Below are positions 13,666 through 26,364 of a DNA stretch of 64,000 nt, piece after piece. This DNA comes from Circinella umbellata. Its lineage: Eukaryota > Mucoromycota > Mucoromycetes > Mucorales > Lichtheimiaceae. The notes under the pieces are model-generated. The model was not told the origin of the DNA, searched no databases, and saw only the letters and a list, made by a program, of their open reading frames with translations. The translations under genes were made by a program, and so were the position numbers. Within the stretch, counting starts at the first letter, position 1. The number at the start of each line of letters is the position of its first letter. Location: contig JAIWNF010000017.1 of NCBI GenBank assembly GCA_025093555.1, positions 620,001 to 684,000 on the forward strand, given 5' to 3'.

Positions 13666-14229
13666 GCAAAAAATAGTCTTGTTGTTTTTTTGTTGTAGGA
13701 GAGTAAATGATCTTTTTTATTCAATTGCACATCGAGATTTAGAAGGCGTATAGCTATATTGAGATAGAAGGGACGGAGGATAGAAGAGAATTGAAAAGAA
13801 AAAACACATCGTAGATGTGTACAGGAAGGTAAATAAAAGTAGATACAACAAAAGCAGCAGGGTAATGTAGTATAGCAGCTTTCGTCACTCTGAATTTGTG
13901 CATTGTGATTGGTCGACGCAAACCTACACTTTTTTATATATCCGACCTAGCTGTTGTGCATAATAAAATTGATTTACAATTAATTGTTCATTAAGTTGCT
14001 TCCTTGTAGATTATGAAATGAAAAAAAAAAAGAAGTGAAGAAAATGTTAGCTGTTAGAACTATGTAGGAACGGAATGAAAAATAAAAAAAAAGAGAATAA
14101 GACTGGGCCATAATGGTGCTTGTTGTTTTAGCGGCTATGTGTTGTTTTTTACAAAAAAAAAAGATATATTTAATACTAATGTAGTTGAATAAGTAGACAA
14201 AGAGACGGAAAATGATGTTCCTTTTATTC
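13666..14229. other. Gene-free AT-rich stretch
   Basis: No ORF of note and no clear repeat. It lies between the hairpin repeats and the left edge of the segmental duplication. Confidence 0.4.
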
Positions 14230-15535
14230 TGCCTGACTATGAGTTGGGTAAGATGACAAAAAGAAAGATGGTTTGTGTTTAATTTAGTACGTTAGTAATA
14301 AAATTAGAGCTTTTTTTCGTGGTTCCAGTAATGATTTCTCAATCTGGATGATATTTATAGTATCTAGATATACTTGTGTGAACGTCTTTCTATAACTTGC
14401 AGTAGTTGTTCTTATATTATAGAAGAAGCCTATTAGTGTGACACTATATACATAATGTACATATTTGTTCCCTAGCCTCAGTGAATAAATTTCTCAATGC
14501 TTTAAACATAGAGCTTTCTTTATTTTAGCAAGTCATACAAATACAAATAAGGCCAAGTACATACGAATGTGATCATTATAGTTCAGATTATGAATTCGTT
14601 ATAACGTTAATTCGATATAGCGATGCTCTTTTGGTATCACGGGATATATCGTTATAGCGAGCGGTGACAGGATCCCTTGAACGAGATTTGAAAATAGCAT
14701 CAAAGATCCCGTCAATGGAAATGGAAATACTACGGATTTATAATTTCTTATCAGTCCGAAGCACCTTCTGAGGAACCTTCATCTAATCAAATTAATACTC
14801 GGCCTTTTCTTGATAACGGACTGAACAACACGTTTGGGGATTCTTCTTCATAATCCAACTGGTTATATGTATTTCCATTATAGTCTTCTTAACCAATATG
14901 AACTTCATGCTCTTTATCAGAACATTCTACTTCCAAGGGGTCTTGTACAACCATATCATTTAGAAAATTTGAATTACGTATCACTAGAAGCAATCGCGGA
15001 CGATAAAACGGCTATCATTCTTTCATGGTGGTGTTTCCATTTGTAGAGCAAATCAAGAGTGTCATAAATTTTGGCAATATCATTTAATGTATTCGGGTTA
15101 ATTAATGCACCAACACGTCTAGCAATATATACGTCCTGATAACTTGAAATAGTAAACAAGTAGCCAGTAATTTCTATTGAAATATGAGACAATGAAAATT
15201 ATTAGGTAATAAATATCCAATAAAAAATGTAAAATCATGCCAAGCATATGATTTATTGATACAGTACCTTTCCAGTTTATAGCTAATAAGAATATATGCT
15301 GTTGCTGGCCACGAGAGACGTTATACTTCAAGCATGATAATGTGGGTTTGTTCATACCTACATGTATTGACTGTTGTCAAACCACAGTGCCTGATGCTGC
15401 ATCGTATTTTTTTTTCAAACTTTTCTTGAAAGCTGAAGATCTTATTTAAGAATAATAAGATCGATTTTTCTTCCAAATGGCTTGATATTATTGGGATTAT
15501 CACCAAATTGTTAATTTAACCCAACAATACCCATA

Positions 15536-15612
15536 CAGTTACCTTGAACCCAGATTTTTTGCACGGATGGGACCTGGCTTGAAAGTGGTGCACACCAAAC
15601 GGTGTTTAACCG
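15536..15612. mobile_element. 77-bp MITE-like element, TA target duplication
   Basis: Starts CAGTTAC and ends AACCG, flanked by TA on both sides (15534-15535 and 15613-15614). The inner sequence attttttgcac resembles the ends of the other elements of this group. Copy B lacks it at the matching site, so it is a clean insertion relative to the empty site. Confidence 0.6.
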
Positions 15613-16469
15613 TAGTTGAAGCTTTGGGCACTTGTCCATTACTACCAATATCCATAGACAAAAAAAAAGTAAGATATCTCTATATATACACTCTATATAT
15701 TGAATTCGAAAAGCTACATTATAATACTCACTCATTAACATCAACGCCAATGCCTCGAGCTACGATGTACAGTACACACTTGTACAACTCGCTGTTAAAA
15801 ATAAGTTCTGCTGTTCCCTGTTTGGGTGTTCGGAAGAAATTTTGACAACAGCTGCCATATCTATTATTTCAGCGCCGGAGCGGTTAGTGTACATGTTTGA
15901 AGTTCTGCTTCAACTGCTGAAATATCTAATCGTTCTTTTACTAAAATCACGTTATCATTACGCCTATTCTTTTATATAAACAAAAGACAAGGTGGACACT
16001 GATGTCGATCCATTGGTCTGGTAATCTTTTGCGTATGTTCTGTTGGTAATTGAATAGTGGGGCTACAGATTGAGAACCATCTTTCTTCATCGTTAATATA
16101 TTTTCGCATCATTTTACATATATCTGGGTTTAACAAATCGACAATGTGCGAAGCACAAGATCTAAGAAAAATTAGAACAAGTTAAAAGCAACGGTTATTA
16201 GTGCGATTATCAAAAATGAACTTATATAAAACTGAAAGAATTCATACTTTAAAGCGATCGTTTTATTTAGTTCAGTAAGGTCAGTAGATAATAAATCAAC
16301 AGTAATTTTATCGAGAATGCCTCCGACAGACGTTGGAAAATAATTGGCTGCACACATCTTGATCTTGTACGCTTCAGGTAACGATAAATTACCTTTTTTT
16401 AACTATTTAAGATGGTCAATTATTATCCTTATATTATTATTATTACTATATATTGCAAATTTATACTTA

Positions 16470-16960
16470 CGGCTAGGGTTCTTAGTAGACCGATCCGGAT
16501 CGGATTTTCGGAAATCCGGATTGTCCACGGATTAGAGAATTGCAATCGGAATCCGTTTCGTAAAAATCCGGATTGAATCCGTAATCCGTAATGCAAAAGA
16601 ATCAATTAGATGAAAATTTTGGCTATATAGTAGAGGTCACAGTATTTTTTCATGAGAGAAGGTATTTTACAAGATTGTGTATGGTAGTCGTTTGAGATCG
16701 TTTAAGAAAAGTAAAACATTGGTAACAGAGGTGCATTATTTTTAGATGATTTTATCATTTTAGTTTGAAAAACATAATAGGAAATAAATATAATAATGGG
16801 AAAAAAGAAGTTACAATGGGAAAAGAAAGTTATAGTTGAAAAAAAATTATAGTGGGAAAGTTATAGTAGGAAAAAAAAAGTACAAATAAGTTTTTACGTA
16901 CGGTAGAAATATAACATGACGTGGATTTTTTTTTTGTGGGGGCGAGTATAAACTCTTTAC
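16470..16960. other. Replacement segment in copy A, rich in ATCCG/CGGAT words
   Basis: Takes the place of exon 2 of the family gene. Its left 110 bp is packed with direct and inverted copies of atccgga/ggattt (for example gatccggatcggatt), unlike anything else in the window. The remainder is purine-rich (gggaaaaaaag words). It may be the end of a mobile element or a foreign filler. No ORF is present. Confidence 0.45.
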
Positions 16961-19302
16961 CTTCGGTCCATTACCCTCAAGTTCAGTTCTTTGAGAGTTA
17001 TTATTTGAATACGCTTGATACGCATTTCTTCGATTCCACTGATCAGCTGGGGTGTCTTGAAAATATTTCGTGTTTTTTGGGGCATATTGCTATAGACTAA
17101 TAAGACTGAGTCTATAATGGAATTCTCTTTAGATCATGATTGATACAGTAAAGTGAAAAACGAAAAGTAAGGAAAGAGTGGAAAAGGAAGTTTTTTTTTT
17201 TTATATTTACCAAGCTCAGTTAGCTTTTATACACTGATGAGACTTGTACAACGCAAGTTTACTACTTTTGTTCTTTTGCCAATATTACCATCAGGTCGGT
17301 AACATATATATGTAAACAAAAAGTTGTGAAAACCGGATTCCCTCTTCATGCTGACAGCGCATATAAATAAGTTGAAAACTCAGATCAATGCAAATCAGTG
17401 ATATACTTTTGATCACATGACCATCAGTTTCATTATTCCAACAGGTAGGAGTAGCGTGACACATCAAGGAAACTCATTTACTATACTTATTAACAGGTAC
17501 TTCATAATAAAAAGCTTTTTGATTATATGCTTAAAATACAAAACATGCCATTGATCTGTTTTTTGACAGGATATAAGAAACAAATATTTGCATAGTGTTT
17601 CTGCAATGAGCTATATACTTTAAGCTCCTATTAAATTCAAAGTTGTATGCACATCTCCAACCGCTTCCTTGTTTTTTATTTATCTTCTGCATCAATATAA
17701 ATAAGAAATAAGATATTCAATATCTTAATTTTCTCCAGAATAAAGCTGATAAGCAAGCTTCCCTTAAAAAATACAAGATGACACCTCTTAGAAAAGATGC
17801 GTGAACAATATTAAGATGCACATTTGCTATTATTAACAACAATTTGTATTTAATTTTTTTATGGCACCCATTTTGTTGTGTCATATATAATAACAAGATA
17901 ACGTATTACTACTGTGCTTATATGTAACGTTCATCTTTCAAAGCTCTACCTTGATTAGTAATAAACGGAATAGCAATATAATAGACCAATGTTATAATAT
18001 GATTTATTCTTTATGGATATTATATAATACTATAAATGTCATTACGTGTAACAACACTTCCAACCCAAAGAAAAAATTATGAGAATAAAAGCAGTACTGT
18101 TGCAAATGTTAATATAGCAACAACAAAAGAGACAACCGCTCTGGGAAGAAAAGAAGTTGGCGTTCAATAAACTAGGTATAATCTTATGTACACATGTCTT
18201 AATACATTGGTTTTAGAGATAACAGATATAACTTAAGTAATACTTGTCTCTGTTGTTATGTCATATGAGGGATTGGAATGTTGGTTATTATCTCGCACCC
18301 AAATTGAAGTACAATATTTGAAAAGTTAAACAGAAAAGTATATATAATAAGAAGCGAATACACTAAACTTTATTGGTATTATTATTATTTTACGTACTTA
18401 TTATTATTATTACGTATTGATAAAGTAAGTGTTGTTTTCTGATCTATCAACCTATTACTTATTGTCCCTCCATTTAGCCAGATCGAGAATTTCAGAGAAA
18501 CTACAACTGTGAAAAATATCAGCATATACTTTTTTTTTGCACTTTGACACGTACCGGACATTTATAAAAAGTAATAAGATACTTGTAAACAGCCACAAAC
18601 AAAAAAATTTCAATCAGGCTTCGTTGATGAATATTAGCGTCACAAACAGATCATCAGCCTAGCATGTGTTACTGAAAAAAAAACCCACGAGAATAATAAA
18701 TTAGAACGCTGTATTACGTTCTATCCTTTTTTTTGCATGAATTGGTGAATTATTATATTTACCTCAGTTTTGTACTAAGCACAATTGAAAGTGCTCCCAT
18801 ATGCTTGTTTTAACATTTGAAAGTCATTTTTCTTATTACGTAGTACTATTATAATTAATATCACCAAATCTTTTGCGTATTCTTGTAAAACTTTACTGTT
18901 GAGAATGCGGAAGAAGCAATTTGTTTTTGTAAATTTTGCTCTCAAGACATGGAGCAGATTGCTCGGTAGAACCAGCACCTTTCCTAAACTAACGATTGAC
19001 TATAGCCCATATGTATATTACTAGCTTGTACTTGTAACAATTACTTGTACATGTGGCCCTCGCTGTTTTAGGTAGCATTTACGTGTACATGTTGCGATTA
19101 TCCTAGTTATCTTTAATAGTTGGTTCTGTTGGTGCGAATGGAACATGATATTCACGGCAAATACTCTTTATTGTACAATGACTATTATAATGTATTATTA
19201 TTGATAGCAGTAATTAATCAAAATGCGACAATATATATAAGTAAAAAAAAAGACAGGGGGGAAGGAAAAAGGGGTAATAATAATATATAAAGCATATATT
19301 TG

Positions 19303-19461
19303 CAGTAAACCCCCGTTTTTTGCACGCCCTCTTTTTGCACACCTTTTGGCCAAAATCCCACTTTGATTTTACTATGTTTTCGACCCCACTTTTTGCACAC
19401 CCCCGGTTTTTGCACTACTTTCGAACCAAATCTCATCTGTGCAAAAAACGGGGTCCAACTG
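19303..19461. mobile_element. About 159-bp MITE-like element, pogo-like ends
   Basis: Left end CAGTAAACCCCCGTTTTTTG and right end, read inward on the minus strand, CAGTTGGACCCCGTTTTTTG form near-perfect inverted repeats. It is absent from copy B at the same position. It lies at the 3' end of the repeat-protein pseudogene, replacing the natural stop. Confidence 0.75.
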
Positions 19462-20034
19462 TATATATTTAAATATCTTCTGTATACACTTTGAATATTT
19501 TCTTTTTAATGGTGGACCTTTGAATCCCTGATGATATAACGCTTGAGTTAACTCTTTTGGAATAAAAACAAAGTCATTTTCGATGTTTCTCAATGGATTG
19601 TGGGGAGGAACCATAACAAAGTCTTCTTCAATGTTTTTCAATGGCTTTTCGGGAGAAACCATAACAAAGTCATTGTCGCTGTTGGATTTCTCTTCATGAG
19701 GAGCAATAACAGGATTCATAGAAGCTGCTGGTTTATGTATATTACATTTTTGATACCGCTTGTTAATTTTGGTAACATGGTATTCGAATTACTTTTAAAC
19801 AAATCAATGAAAGAAAAAGGCTCCGGAATGGCAGTTTTTGGTTGCTTTTTGTGCTCCCATACTTGCTTGCTATGGTGAGAAGCGGCCATTTTTTTTATAT
19901 CTTTACATTCAACATACTTGTGACGAACAGCAGTACATAGCAGTATGTTTGAATCCATTCATGGTTGGATAAGCCTGGGCACAATAGTTATATCCTTTGG
20001 ATAGGTAGTAGATAAAAACGTTAAGTAAGGACAT
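19448..20034 (-). pseudogene. Copy A of the 208-aa repeat-protein gene
   Basis: Starts MSLLNVFIYYLSKGYNYCAQ like copy B, but a frame change follows near 19930 (B has TATTACDKYVEYK here), so the chain is split into two frames. It has one fewer copy of the DFVMVPP-type repeat than B. The C-terminus KIFKYIQ runs into the element at 19303-19461 instead of stopping. Confidence 0.7.
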
Positions 20035-20223
20035 TTTTGAAAAAGAAGTATAAAGAAAAAAGGGAGACTGAAGTTACTAATTGAATATAAATAAAAAAAA
20101 TTATGTTTAAAAAATGCGAGAGGAGACGAAGAAAAAGGTCTCGTACATATATCCCCTCACCAATGACATAATCTAATTCGTCAAAAAGGTATACATATAC
20201 TTTTTACAGAAGATGTTCGGGTG

Positions 20224-20459
20224 CCGTCACCTGTACCAATTGCAATACTTTGTTTAGACCAAAATCATTGAACAAACGTATTAATGAACAAGTTACGAAA
20301 CATTGTACTAGCTGTATGATGACATCTACTTTAAAACATGTAGGAACACAATTTACCCCATTTTATTTTACAAAGTTTAAAAGAGCATATTCTTCAAATT
20401 TGTTCATGCATTCGTCACAAACTCGTAAGAAAAAAACCGCAAAATATTACACTACGTAG
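20224..20459 (+). CDS. Short ORF with paired CxxC motifs, unknown
   Basis: A reading frame in copy A contains VTCTNCNTLFRPKSLNKR and then KHCTSCM: two CxxC pairs about 23 residues apart, as in small zinc-binding folds. It continues to a stop at 20459. The start is uncertain and the frame may be a downstream exon. Copy B lacks about 140 bp exactly over the Cys part (near 35490), so the motif survives only here. Function unknown. Confidence 0.3.
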
Positions 20460-20877
20460 AATAGAAACTTTAATATTAAAGGGCAGTCGATAGTAAGTAA
20501 AAAAAAAGTTATAGTCCTCGCTACAGTATCAGGAGAGAGTTAGATATATATCAAAAGCTTGATAAACGAGACTAATTTGAAAATTGATAGATACTTACAT
20601 ATTTTGTGTCCCTGTTACGGGACTCAATGTTCTGTTACTACTAAAGACTTACGTCACAGGCTTTGAAAGCATGAATAATGAATCATGTGTACAAGTGATA
20701 AAGAAAAAATTTAGAAGCTCTCGCTTTCTGATGGGCTTTGTACTGCAACATATACCTGTTCTGAACTTATATTTTATCAAACTCTTTTTTTCTAACATAT
20801 GTTGGTATTCATCAATTGATAAGTTCACCTTTCTATCCGGCTCCCATTGATAATAAGGACGTGTTTTTTTTTTGCTA

Positions 20878-21205
20878 CAGTAGACCCTACTTTTTGCACT
20901 TCTTCCGATAATTTGCAGACCCCGTATGCCGCAACTTCTTTTAAGGAAGTGTCACAAATAAACATTTTGTAAATCCTGCAAATCGCAAATTGTAAACGGT
21001 GTCTTATCGAATTACATTAATCAAGGGATATTTATAGTGTATTTAAGCCATCGATAAAAAAGTAGATGTCCATATAGAATATAGACCGGTATTGTCACCT
21101 GCAAAAATACAAACTGTTATATATCCACTCCTGCTAATTCGAAAACCTTCAGTTCCGCAATTTTTTTTAAGGAAGTATCACCTTGCAAAAACCAGGGGTC
21201 TACTG
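20878..21205. mobile_element. 328-bp MITE-like element, mariner/pogo-like (copy A)
   Basis: Begins CAGTAGACCCTACTTTTTGC and ends with the inverted match (gcaaaaaccaggggtctactg). It is flanked by TA at 20876-20877 and 21206-21207. CAGT ends and a TA duplication are typical of the Tc1/mariner superfamily, pogo/Tigger branch. Interior subterminal copies of the 'aaggaagtRtcac' word occur near both ends. It encodes nothing and is probably non-autonomous. Confidence 0.85.
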
Positions 21206-22432
21206 TATTATAGTAGAGATTATGTCAAGTGGATATACTGATATCACCGCTTATCACGATATATTCTATAAGAATAAGAATATTGTAAAAATATATATAT
21301 CATTGGTTAAAAAAAATTGAAAATAAGTAAAGTACGATATGCGTCACGTTATAGGTTGAATCAAAAGCCAGAAAGTCGAAAAGAAAACTGCATGATTGAA
21401 AACTACATCTAGTCGATTATAACATGATAAATATATAGACTAATAGCTTACTTTATATAATATAATAAGGACTTTTTATCAATAAAAATCAATATGGTAA
21501 CTTTATCATTATATTAGAGGAAAGGAAGCAAGAGTGGTATAAATAGAACACACTTATTGGGAACAAAAGAGAGAGAGAGAAAAACTATACAGACGGTGTT
21601 TCTACTTTCTGTAATGATATAACCAACGCCACCACGCCATATTATTATATACCACTATATATTTTTAAAAATGGGTAAAGGACACGAGTAAACGAAGAAA
21701 GCATCAGTCTATTATCACTGTTAATCTAATAGTATAATTATAAAAAAGCGAATCTAGTTTTTTAAGCAAAACACGCGAATCATTTATTTTAGAACTATCT
21801 AATTTTTTGGCTTACTGCTAGTTAATAGCCGTAATTACAGGAGGTGACAACGAACAATACCATCTTGTTATGGTGCTCAATGTTGCTATCACTTATTATC
21901 CTTTGATGGTTTGATTTTTATAACCAGAATAACAACAAAAGATGACAAGAAGATGACAAAGTTATTTTTCTGAAACATCCAACAAAAACACTATGAGATA
22001 TCATCATTATCATTATCGAGAGGCAATATGCGTAATATTTCTCTATGGAAAGGATCAATGACCTATTATTATGCAATCAACCGCTTGCGTCGGGACAGTG
22101 CAGCTGAGTATATACATAGCAATTGATATTACTGACAACTCTTCCCGCTTCAACAAATAAAACAATATATACGTATACAGCGATGTTATAAATACCATAT
22201 ATAATTAATAGCCAAAAACATTCAATCAACACCCATAACAATATTATATATCATGAAAAAAAAAGACTACGACGTACAAATAAAAAGAGAATAAGAAGCA
22301 ATGTGCGCAAATATCAAAATATGTCAATTAAACTTTTATATATAAGCATTGGAAATTCTCCAGCTAGTTAAACTGTTTGGAAAAGTGTCATGGTGTAACG
22401 TTCGTACCGTTATCCAATTTTTTTCTCATATA

Positions 22433-23214
22433 CAGTGAGTATTCGTTAAACTGGTACTCAATATATGTGAGGATTTGTACTGGTTTAGCGAATTACCGGT
22501 TTAGCGAATTGAAACGCAGCTGGTACTATTATGTAGAATATACTTGAAAAATAACTATAAGATAAAAAAAATGATAGCTCATATAATGTAGCTTTGCTAC
22601 TATGAGCTAATCTTTTAGTAATAAACATAATATTAGTGTATACATCAAATAGTAATAATTAACCAGAGACTGGATTAATAATGAATTTACAACAAAGTGT
22701 GTTCAATATGGACCATGGTTAGCAGTTGAATAAATGAGTAAAAATTAATTGTATCAACAACATAATTACATATTCAATGGTAATGAACAAGCACATGACA
22801 AAATTGAAAAGAAGTACGTATGTACGCAGATAAGGAAAAAGAAAAAAGCATCTGTTTGAAGTTGGCGAAAAAGAGACACTGTCATCAACAAGATGTTGAG
22901 AAGCTTTCTCTACTTGACGACAAGAATGATTTGTGTATTTTTAATTGCTATGGAAGCAAAGTAGCCAACTGAAAACAAAGGGAAGAGCCAGGATGAGGTT
23001 AAAAGAAGGCTGTATTACTGATTTTACCAATAAAAAGACTAATATTATATTATATAAAATAAAATAATACTATTATAAACCCGGTAAATATTTAGGAAAG
23101 CTCACCGGATACTGGTTTAGCGAATTACCGGTATTTTATACTAAGTATAAAAAAATATTTGAAACATACTACTGCTTTAGCGAAATACTCGCTGGTTTAA
23201 CGAGTAATTACTTG
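22433..23214. mobile_element. 782-bp inverted-repeat element between the two duplication copies
   Basis: Left end CAGTGAGTATTCGTTAAACT and right end (minus strand) CAAGTAATTACTCGTTAAAC share TCGTTAAAC. Inside both ends the word ggtttagcgaattaccgg recurs (about 22488-22515 and 23112-23130). The left flank is TA. No protein is coded. This accounts for most of the DNA between the two copies. Confidence 0.6.
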
Positions 23215-23392
23215 AAAAAGAAAAGTAAACTATGTTCGGGATAAAATGCTAGCTACTATCATAATTTGGGTAAGATAATAAAGATAAAAATGATTCATGT
23301 TGAGTTTAGTAGGTAATAAAAGTTAGATTCTTTTTTGTGGTAATCCAATAATAATATATCAGTCTAAATGATATTTATACCACTATATATAT

Positions 23393-23652
23393 ACAGTTAA
23401 TGGAATCGCAACTTGCAGCTTGTAACAAGGCTTTTGGATGAGTTTTTCACTACGTAATCGGGAGTAAACTATACTATAATTTAATAATTGTGTATAGTAT
23501 TCTTATGTTGAATCATTATCCAAATAGGATGAAAATACCAAAATGTCAGCAAGCATAATTGACGAGATGCTGTGTTTAATTATTTATATTAAGTCTCGCT
23601 TGTTGCAAGTCAGGAAATCTCAGGTGTGCAAAACCCGGGGTTGACCGTCGTA
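23393..23652. mobile_element. Degenerate inverted-repeat insertion
   Basis: Relative to the matching stretch of copy A (near 14370), about 260 bp is inserted. The right end (gcaaaacccggggttgaccg) resembles the pogo-like ends seen elsewhere in the island. The left end (cagttaatggaatcgc) is poorly matched. The family assignment is tentative. Confidence 0.4.
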
Positions 23653-23819
23653 CTTGTATCTTTCTATAACTTTCATTAGTGGTCTTATATTAATGGAAAA
23701 GCCTAATATTGTGTGACACAATATAAATAATGCACATATCTGCACTCTAACCCCAAGTGATAAATTTTTCAAAAACATAAGCTTTATTCTCAATGTTTTC
23801 AAGTTATCTATAGTATTCC

Positions 23820-25135
23820 CTCTTAATAAATTATCTGCTTATTCTACGTAGAGTGCTATTGCGCTAGCGACTGTTACTATATCCCTTTGTTTGATTCAAA
23901 AAATACGATTGTACTAGGTTGGTGAAATAGATTATGTTGTCTTTTATTATTATGCCCGGGGGTGTAATATGAAATACAGATTTGCTTACTGGTGTGATGA
24001 AATAAAAACAACGAAATAACATATAACATCAATTGTGTCTAAACCTTAGTCGCATTTATACAAATATTCATACTACATTCTAGGACTAAGGCATATGTGA
24101 CTTTCTGTTCAATACAAATTTTCTAAATATTATTGCATTATTTGTACAGGAAGCGAATCAATCATGGATACACTGCATGTGCTTTGCTATAACGATTAGA
24201 ATTGGGTTACATGTTGTATCATATCAGCTTTATCTTTCCTGTTAGCACAAAAAAAGGGATAAAGTTTAACACTCTATGCTGCTCTATTGTATATGTATAT
24301 GCTTTATTATACTGAACTTAGTTGTTATATGGTTACATAATTCCCAGTCTCATAATTTCAGCAAGCACCAATTTATACAACGACCCAGTCTTATTTATTT
24401 TTCTTTTCTTCCGCATTTCCTACGATTCAGTTTTTTAATCATAAAAAAGTTTGAGATATGTAGTTGAGGGCAATATGAAGCGAAAAAAGACCATACTTAG
24501 TGAGTTTATCATCAAGTTCACTTGTACAACTAGTAACCACATACGTTTTAATTGACAATTTTGATAGTTCTTTCTTTCCCGCTCAAGTAAAAAACTGTGG
24601 TAACATGCCTTTGGTATAATTTATGAATAACATTTAATAAATAATAAATAACGAACATTAGTTTTATTTTATTATTCATAATGAACAGAACTGTGCTTTG
24701 GGGCAGTGTTTATAGTTAAAGATAAAAACAGACACCGATATTGTGTCTTGAATCCACTCCTCCTTTTTATTATTACTTGGGATACATACAATTCATTATA
24801 CAGAGTTTAATCAATAAAATGATATAAATATCGAAAAGTAATCCAGATATTGACAGTCCAAATCCACATAGAGGACTCTTGCGATCACCTGGTTTTGATA
24901 GAAAAAAGTACCAGTCCTTACACCTTCTATATATATTTCCCCATCTCTGCTCATTAATTACATTATTTTAATTACATTGTTCAAATACCACTGCTCACCA
25001 GCTATACTTACATAGGTGTTTTGAAAAAAGGTACCCTTAACAATCCATTCCAATATCAAACAATCGAACAACCGTCCAGCAGCACGTAATAAAACCGTTA
25101 ATGCCATTGCAACGAAAACTAATGCTATACTATTT
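23820..25135. other. Gene-free part of the insertion in copy B
   Basis: About 1.3 kb without convincing ORFs or repeats. It is AT-rich, with several long poly-pyrimidine runs. It is part of the 3.7 kb that separates the left edge of copy B from its main body. Confidence 0.4.
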
Positions 25136-25140
25136 CACAA

Positions 25141-25640
25141 CTTCCTTTTGCAAGGTCTGATCCTACTAGCTGCTCGGTTTACCAATCATCAACAAAAAAC
25201 AAAAGGCAAATATTCAACAAGCAGCCACGGCTGGCATAAAGGCAGACGGCGAAAGCATAAAGGTTTCGCACACCCACTGATCAAGTTCTTCAATAGCACT
25301 GCTGCCCAATGACTTCCTTTTGCAAGGTCCGATCCTACTAGCCGCTCGGTTTACCAATCATTCACAAAAAAACAAAAGGCAAATATTCAACAAGCAGCCA
25401 CGGCTGGCATAAAGGCAGACGGCGAAAGCATAAAGGTTCCGCACACCCACTGATCGAGCCATCAAGCAGCTATACTGTTCAGTAACGTCCTTTTGCAAGG
25501 TCCGATCCTACTAGCCGCTCGGTTTACCAATCATCAACAAAAAACAAAAGGCAAATATTCAACAAGCAGCCACGGCTGGCATAAAGGCAGACGGCGAAAG
25601 CATAAAGGTTCCGCACACCCACTGATCGCGTCACCAGATC
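25141..25640. repeat. Tandem repeat, three units of about 172 bp
   Basis: Units begin near 25141, 25313 and 25486. Each contains ccttttgcaaggtcYgatcc, a block of roughly 120 nearly identical bases with cagccacggctggcataaag, and a gcacacccactgatc end. Units 2 and 3 are almost identical and unit 1 differs at a few sites. They are more GC-rich than the surroundings. Unit length is not a multiple of three, so a shared coding frame is unlikely. Confidence 0.85.
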
Positions 25641-26364
25641 CAGTATATATAGCAACAGTTTCTGCTGTGGATAAGTAACCAACGAAATTACTACGTCTTG
25701 TGCATGACCACCTCATCATACTTTCCTTCGCTATTTTACATGTTGGCCTTCTTCCAGTTTACTTTGTCATCTTGAATAGTCTCTATTAAATTATAAAAAA
25801 GATAAAGTGCATTAATATCGTTTAGTGCACTTAAAGACCATAGGCAATACGATATGATTCGGTCAGATACATACTAATCCTCACATGCTAATATCAAGTA
25901 TGCCCTTCGATGAGTTTATTGCAGAAAATGAATTCGACTAACTTTTTGATTTGGCAAAAACAACAGGTAAAAACATTTAAATGCAAAATACCTAAGAGTT
26001 TCTTTTCCTAATATTTATTAATTTTTATAATATTATATAAATAATACAACGGAAATTTTTAACAAAGTTTTCTGGACACAAAGATGTGGCATGCGTACAT
26101 CAAGTTTGTAAATGTGTCGGTACTTACCTTATTTTTTAAAGAATCTCGCCACACTTCGAGTCGAAACACTTTTTTTTTTTTGAATTGAATTGACGGGCGG
26201 AGTTCATGGTGAGTCCGCAATGTTTTATTAATTAAGAAAATGGTGAAGCTCATAGTGGTTAATAATGAGAGAAGAAAAAAAAGGTGAGTCTAAACACTTT
26301 TCAGCCCAGCCTTGCAACTAATTTACATGGGCTGAACAATTGATCTCCAGTATTATTTAAAGTT

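Larger units (their letters stand above)
14720..17073 (-). pseudogene. Copy A of the 642-aa D...ExK-like family gene, dead
   Basis: Homologous throughout to the gene at 27607-30173. Damage is visible at several points. The start ATG has become ACG (KYFQDTPADQW follows in frame). The region of exon 2 is replaced by unrelated sequence (about 16470-16960). A 77-bp inverted-repeat element sits in the sixth-exon equivalent (15536-15612). The motif region reads GRKIDLII, then a stop, and the residue matching the catalytic-like Glu is lost. The exon equivalent to B exon 3 (NKTIAL, YFPTSVGGILDKITVDLLS) is still well preserved, so the loss of function is fairly recent in relative terms. Confidence 0.85.
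14230..22035. repeat. Segmental duplication, copy A
   Basis: Aligns by eye, in the same order and orientation, with copy B (about 23265-37165). The left part (14230-14520) matches 23265-23820, and 14677-22035 matches 27513-37165. Landmarks are the 642-aa family gene, the 208-aa repeat-protein gene, a 328-bp inverted-repeat element at the same site in both, and the shared right end ttatcgagagg. Copy A has its own small insertions (15536-15612, 19303-19461 and about 250 bp near 17090-17335) and a replaced segment (about 16470-16960). Its genes are broken. Confidence 0.85.

Noticed and set aside
14575..14680. gatatagcgatg/atatatcgttatagcg words as another MITE
   Set aside because: Partial inverted similarity, but no defined ends or target duplication.
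21671..21700. Possible gene start ATGGGTAAAGGACACGAG, present in both duplication copies
   Set aside because: The frame stops after six codons and no donor or continuation could be found.
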